A stretch of DNA of 21,771 nt. Source: JBDTGE01 sp050742975. GTDB lineage: Bacteria; Actinomycetota; Actinomycetes; Mycobacteriales; Jatrophihabitantaceae. The position numbers and the translations under genes are program-made. Positions 15,790 to 21,771 of the stretch are shown in pieces. Within the stretch, counting starts at the first letter, position 1. Every line of letters begins with the position of its first letter. The DNA lies in NCBI GenBank assembly GCA_050742975.1, contig JBOGDQ010000197.1:1-21771 (forward strand), read 5' to 3'. The notes under the pieces were generated by a model that was not told where the DNA came from, ran no database searches, and worked only from the letters and a program-made list of their open reading frames with translations.

Positions 15790-17001
15790 TCAGATCGTCG
15801 ACAGGGTCTCGCCCGTGTGCAGGGCCCACTCGATGGCGCGGGCAGACGCGTGCTCCAGCGACTGCTCGGCGGCATGGTCGGCCAATCGCCCGGACTCGTA
15901 GTCGATCACCTCGTGCACCAGCCGGCCCATCGGGGTGCAGGTGCCGAACGCCGCGTCGCGAAGTTCCTCGTCGGGCGAGAGGATCTCGATCACCTCGTCC
16001 GGGCCGATGCCCAGGAGCCGGTCGAATGCGGACATCATGCCGGCGGTGAACGCGAACGCTCCCGACGGAGCATCGAGCTCGCTCGCCAGCAGCTCGCAGG
16101 TACGGGCTCGGATCAGCACCGTGATCAGGTCGTCGTGCGACGTCGGGCTCGCCGAGCGCAGGGTGAGCAGCAACAGCCAGCTGCGCAGCCGCTGCGCCCC
16201 GAGCAGGACGAGCGCCTCCCGGATCGTGCGCACCTGCCGACGGGTCCCGCCGGGCGGCCCGATCGACGCGATCTGCATCAGCTGGAAGGCCAGCGCCGGC
16301 TCGGTCCGCACGATGCGGTCGAGCGCCGCAAAGTCCAGGTCGTCCTGCAGCAGGGCCGCCGACAGTCGCAGCCGGCCGGTCAGCGACGCGGTCAGCGCCC
16401 GTCCCGCGACCGCGGCGGGTCGCGCGAGGGCGTAGCCCTGGAACAGCTCGAAACCGAGCTCCATGCACCGCGCCAGCTCGTCCTGGGTCTCGACCTTCTC
16501 GGCCAGCAACTGCACGTCGAAAGTGCGGCACCTCGCGATCAGCTCGAGCAACTCCTCGGGTCCGAGCAGCTGGATGTCCACCTTCACGATCGATGCGCGG
16601 GCCAGTAGCGCCTCGGCCCCGTCGAACCAGACGAAGTCGTCGAGCGCCAGGCGGTAGCCCGCGTCCTGGAGTTCCTGGCAGCCGCCGATCACGTCCTCGT
16701 CAGGGACCACCGACTCCAGCACCTCGACGACGGTCTGCCCGGGGGGAAGCCAGACAGGGACGCTCCCGGTGAGCGCGCCCCGGTCGGCGTTGTAGAAGAT
16801 CATCTTGTCGCCGACGAGTCGATGGATGCCGATGCTCAGGGCGCCGAAGAGCACCTCCGTCGTCATCTGATCACCGTCGAGGTCGGCGTCGCCGCTGTCG
16901 GTGGCGGCGTACGTGTTGCGGAAGAGCAGCTCGTAGCCCACCGTGCGCAGGGCACGGTCGAAGATGGGCTGCCGCCCGACAACCACATCGGTCACGGACA
17001 T
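15790..17001 (-). CDS. EAL-HDOD (YuxH-type) signalling protein
   Basis: A 403-residue cytoplasmic protein with an N-terminal EAL-like domain (about 5-205) and a C-terminal HDOD domain (about 205-400). In the EAL part the signature is GYELLFRN (22-29), so the glutamate is kept but alanine is replaced. Asn71, the DD of ALDDF (121-122), Lys140 in VKVD, Glu168 in LLAEKVET and FQGY (187-190) are present, so cyclic-di-GMP binding, and possibly hydrolysis, is not excluded. HDOD parts are RTEPALAFQLMQIAS and IREALVLLGAQRLRSWLLLL; there is no HD metal pair. Relatives such as CdgJ in Vibrio act in motility control. ATG 17001 has AGGAG 12 bases upstream, longer than ideal. A sigma-28-like promoter lies upstream. 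Confidence 0.9.
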   Translation of the reverse strand: MSVTDVVVGRQPIFDRALRTVGYELLFRNTYAATDSGDADLDGDQMTTEVLFGALSIGIHRLVGDKMIFYNADRGALTGSVPVWLPPGQTVVEVLESVVPDEDVIGGCQELQDAGYRLALDDFVWFDGAEALLARASIVKVDIQLLGPEELLELIARCRTFDVQLLAEKVETQDELARCMELGFELFQGYALARPAAVAGRALTASLTGRLRLSAALLQDDLDFAALDRIVRTEPALAFQLMQIASIGPPGGTRRQVRTIREALVLLGAQRLRSWLLLLTLRSASPTSHDDLITVLIRARTCELLASELDAPSGAFAFTAGMMSAFDRLLGIGPDEVIEILSPDEELRDAAFGTCTPMGRLVHEVIDYESGRLADHAAEQSLEHASARAIEWALHTGETLSTI

Positions 17002-17051
17002 GAGCCGACCGAACTCCTACCGCATTGAGCACAAAGGAACGCCACTTCCCA

Positions 17052-17078
17052 AGATCGACGCGCGCGCGGGGGACTTGA
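17052..17078 (-). promoter_or_regulatory. Candidate sigma-28 (FliA/WhiG-type) promoter of the EAL-HDOD gene
   Basis: On the minus strand TCAA (17078-17075) is followed after exactly 15 bases by GTCGATCT (17059-17052). The sigma-28 family pattern is TAAA or TCAA, 15 bases, then GCCGATAA. The -35 is good; the -10 keeps G, CGAT but has T for C and CT at the end. Transcription would start about 45 bases before the EAL-HDOD ATG. It lies in the 147-bp gap between the deaminase gene and the EAL-HDOD gene, which holds no other visible feature. Confidence 0.35.
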
Positions 17079-17148
17079 GCGCGCCGGGCGGATCTTCCTG
17101 CACCACGTAGCCCCCGCGACCACCCGCGCAGGAACATCACGAGCACTG

Positions 17149-18171
17149 TCAGCCGGCGGAGGCCAGATACTCGTCGATCTCGGCGAGCAGGACGCCCTTG
17201 TCGGGATCGTCCAGGAACGACGCCCGGACGCCCGCACGGGCCAGCTCGGCCAGGCCAGCCCGGTCCAGGCCGAGCAGCGCCGCGGCCACGGCGTACTCGT
17301 TGTTCAGCGTGGTCGAGAACATCGGCGGGTCGTCGGAGTTGATCGTGACGGTGACGCCCGCGTCGACGAGCGCCGGCAGCGGGTGCTCGGCCAGCGACGG
17401 CACCGACCTGGTGCACACGTTCGACGTCGGGCACACCTCGAGCGCGATCGCGTGCTCGCGCAGGTGCGCCATCAGCCGGGGATCGCGCGCGGCCGCGATG
17501 CCGTGCCCGATGCGCTCGGCGCCCAGGTGGGTGAGGGAGTCCCAGATCGTCTCGGGTCCGGTCGACTCCCCCGCATGCGGGACGCTATGCAGGCCCGCAG
17601 CCCGGGCGGCCGCGAAGTGCGGAGCGAACTGCGACCGTGGCACGCCGAGCTCTGGGCCGCCGAGCCCGAAGCTGACCAGGCCGTCCGGGCGCTGCCTCAG
17701 CGCGACGTCGAGGGTCACGTCGGCTGCGGGGACGCCGGCCTCGCCGGGTATGTCGAAGCACCAGGCCAGCTGCACACCGTGATCGGTCGCGGCCCGCCGC
17801 CTGGCGTCCTCGACGGCCTCGCAGTACGCCTCGGCAGCGATCCCGCGCACGATCGACGAGTACGGCGTCAGGGTCAGCTCGGCGTAGCGGACGTTCTCGG
17901 CGGCCAGCTCCCGCGCGATCTCGTAGGTGAGCGTCCAGATGTCTTCCGGGTCGCGGATCAGGTCAACGACCGACAGGTAGATCTCGATGAAGTGGGCGAA
18001 GTCGGTGAAGGTGAAGTACTTGGCCAGCAGCTGGGGATCGGGCGGGACCGGGGTGCTTCCGGCGTGCCGGGCGGCCAGTTCGGCGACGATCCGCGGCGAG
18101 GCCGAGCCGACGTGATGCACGTGCAGTTCGGCCTTGGGCAGTCCGGCGATGAACCCGGTCAGGTCGGTCAT
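17149..18171 (-). CDS. Adenosine-deaminase-family hydrolase (adenosine or 6-aminodeoxyfutalosine deaminase)
   Basis: Zinc-dependent amidohydrolase of the adenosine deaminase family, 340 residues. The metal and catalytic residues are present: His17 and His19 in ELHVHHVGS, His199 and Glu202 in PHAGES, His223 in ERIGHGI, Asp280 and Asp281 in INSDDPPMF. The start is HVHHVGSASPRIV rather than the classic HLHLEGS, and the segments FTDFAHFIEIYLSVVDLI and CFDIPGEAG differ from human-type adenosine deaminase. From memory this resembles the actinobacterial subgroup shown in Streptomyces to deaminate 6-aminodeoxyfutalosine in menaquinone synthesis; the exact substrate is uncertain. Adenosine salvage is the alternative. 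ATG 18171 lies 12 bp after the GNAT stop, so the two are probably co-transcribed. Confidence 0.9.
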   Translation of the reverse strand: MTDLTGFIAGLPKAELHVHHVGSASPRIVAELAARHAGSTPVPPDPQLLAKYFTFTDFAHFIEIYLSVVDLIRDPEDIWTLTYEIARELAAENVRYAELTLTPYSSIVRGIAAEAYCEAVEDARRRAATDHGVQLAWCFDIPGEAGVPAADVTLDVALRQRPDGLVSFGLGGPELGVPRSQFAPHFAAARAAGLHSVPHAGESTGPETIWDSLTHLGAERIGHGIAAARDPRLMAHLREHAIALEVCPTSNVCTRSVPSLAEHPLPALVDAGVTVTINSDDPPMFSTTLNNEYAVAAALLGLDRAGLAELARAGVRASFLDDPDKGVLLAEIDEYLASAG

Positions 18172-18183
18172 AGCCCGACAGTC

Positions 18184-18762
18184 TCACATCGCGCTGGCCG
18201 GGCGGCGCAGGCGGTAGAGCACGTGCGGGCGCAGCGGGTGCCCGACCTCCAGGTTCTGGTACTCGAAGTCGTCAGCGGGGTCGTAAGTCATCGCGAGCTT
18301 GGCCATGACGCGCCGGGACTTGAGGTTGGTCACCGGCGTCATGGAGACGAGCTCGTCAAGACCGATCGAGTCGAACGCGAAGTCGATGACGGCCCTGGCA
18401 GCCTCGGGCGCGTACCCGTGGCCCCACGCGTCGCGCGCCAGCCGCCAGCCGACCTCGACGGCCGGGGTGAAGTGCGCCTCGAAGACGTGCCTGGCGAGCC
18501 CGACGAAGCCGATGAACGGCGGCCCGGCGATGACCTGGACGGCCCACAGCCCCCAGCCCTTCTCATGCAGGCGCGTACGGATCCGCTCCGCGAAGGTGTC
18601 GCTCTCCTCCCGCGTCATGGTGCTCCGGAAGAACCGCATGACGTCCGGATCGGCGTTCAGCGCCGCGAACGGCTCGAGGTCGTCGTCGCGCCAGTCACGC
18701 AGCAGGAGACGTTCGGTCCGCAGTTCTGCGGGCGCGTGCTGCGGAGATTCGAGGGCAGACAC
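18184..18762 (-). CDS. GNAT-family N-acetyltransferase, RimJ/RimL-like
   Basis: A 192-residue protein of the RimJ/RimL-type GNAT group, which uses acetyl-CoA to acetylate protein N-termini, antibiotics or small molecules. The start LRTERLLLRDWRDDDLEPFAAL, the FVGLARHV strand and EVGWRLARDAWGHGYAPEAARAVIDFAF fit the family; WGHGYAPEA is the acetyl-CoA pyrophosphate loop. The late MTPVTNLKSRRVMAKLAM holds the usual N..S..V..K helix. The substrate is not predictable. The GTG start at 18762 lacks a strong ribosome-binding site. It is followed after 12 bp by the deaminase gene and preceded by a hairpin and uvrA. Confidence 0.88.
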   Translation of the reverse strand: MSALESPQHAPAELRTERLLLRDWRDDDLEPFAALNADPDVMRFFRSTMTREESDTFAERIRTRLHEKGWGLWAVQVIAGPPFIGFVGLARHVFEAHFTPAVEVGWRLARDAWGHGYAPEAARAVIDFAFDSIGLDELVSMTPVTNLKSRRVMAKLAMTYDPADDFEYQNLEVGHPLRPHVLYRLRRPASAM

Positions 18763-18788
18763 CCCGCCAGCCTACGGTCAGCGTGCCA

Positions 18789-18809
18789 GCGCAATCTTCG
18801 CGATTGCGC
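18789..18809 (-). terminator. Hairpin between uvrA and the GNAT gene
   Basis: A perfect 8-bp inverted repeat, GCGCAATC (18789-18796) and GATTGCGC (18802-18809), with a five-base loop, about 40 bp after the uvrA stop. No T-run follows, which is common for actinobacterial terminators. It also lies 27 bp before the GNAT start, so an operator or RNA-stability role is an alternative. Confidence 0.5.
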
Positions 18810-18848
18810 ATACCGGCTGCGATCCGGCTCGGCTAATCCGTGTCGCGG

Positions 18849-21771
<2,923 letters not shown>

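Overview
The window is a dense, very GC-rich, strongly coding actinobacterial chromosome segment. WhiA, the RbpA family, OpcA, a SecG-linked RbpA-like protein and the order uvrC-rapZ-yvcK-whiA-gap-pgk-tpiA-secG all point to Actinobacteria. I cannot fix the genus. There are no rRNA or tRNA genes, CRISPR arrays, IS elements or phage genes. The longest gap between genes is about 150 bp.

Layout. (1) Positions 1-2314, + strand: end of zwf (cut by the window edge), opcA and pgl, the oxidative pentose-phosphate entry steps. (2) 2358-4010, + strand: an MFS exporter and a small helix-turn-helix protein. (3) 4051-7754, - strand: gap-pgk-tpiA-secG and an RbpA paralogue, converging on region 2. (4) 7883-8508, - strand: a MazEF-like toxin-antitoxin pair between whiA and gap, with an unusual tandem 12-bp repeat over the antitoxin start. 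(5) 8561-13521, - strand: uvrC-rapZ-yvcK-whiA, with every junction overlapping. (6) 13532-15770: a DHA2-type drug exporter (-) divergent from an ArsR-type regulator (+); the exporter ends 10 bp before uvrC. (7) 15790-18762, - strand: an EAL-HDOD protein, an adenosine-deaminase-family enzyme and a GNAT acetyltransferase. (8) 18849-21771, - strand: uvrA, missing only its extreme N-terminus at the window end and carrying an in-frame palindromic insertion.

How the genes relate. Zwf, OpcA and Pgl send glucose-6-phosphate into NADPH and pentose production. Gap, Pgk and TpiA run lower glycolysis beside them on the opposite strand. YvcK, RapZ and WhiA form the conserved cell-envelope, small-RNA/nucleotide-signalling and sporulation/division group, attached to nucleotide excision repair (UvrC, with UvrA nearby). 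The exporters, the toxin-antitoxin pair, the EAL-HDOD protein and the GNAT look like accessory insertions into this backbone.

I did not find a convincing wholly new system. The observations most worth checking are the palindromic element coding inside uvrA, the repeat and leaderless-type promoter at the antitoxin start, a sigma-28/WhiG-like promoter before the EAL-HDOD gene, and the possible 6-aminodeoxyfutalosine specificity of the deaminase.
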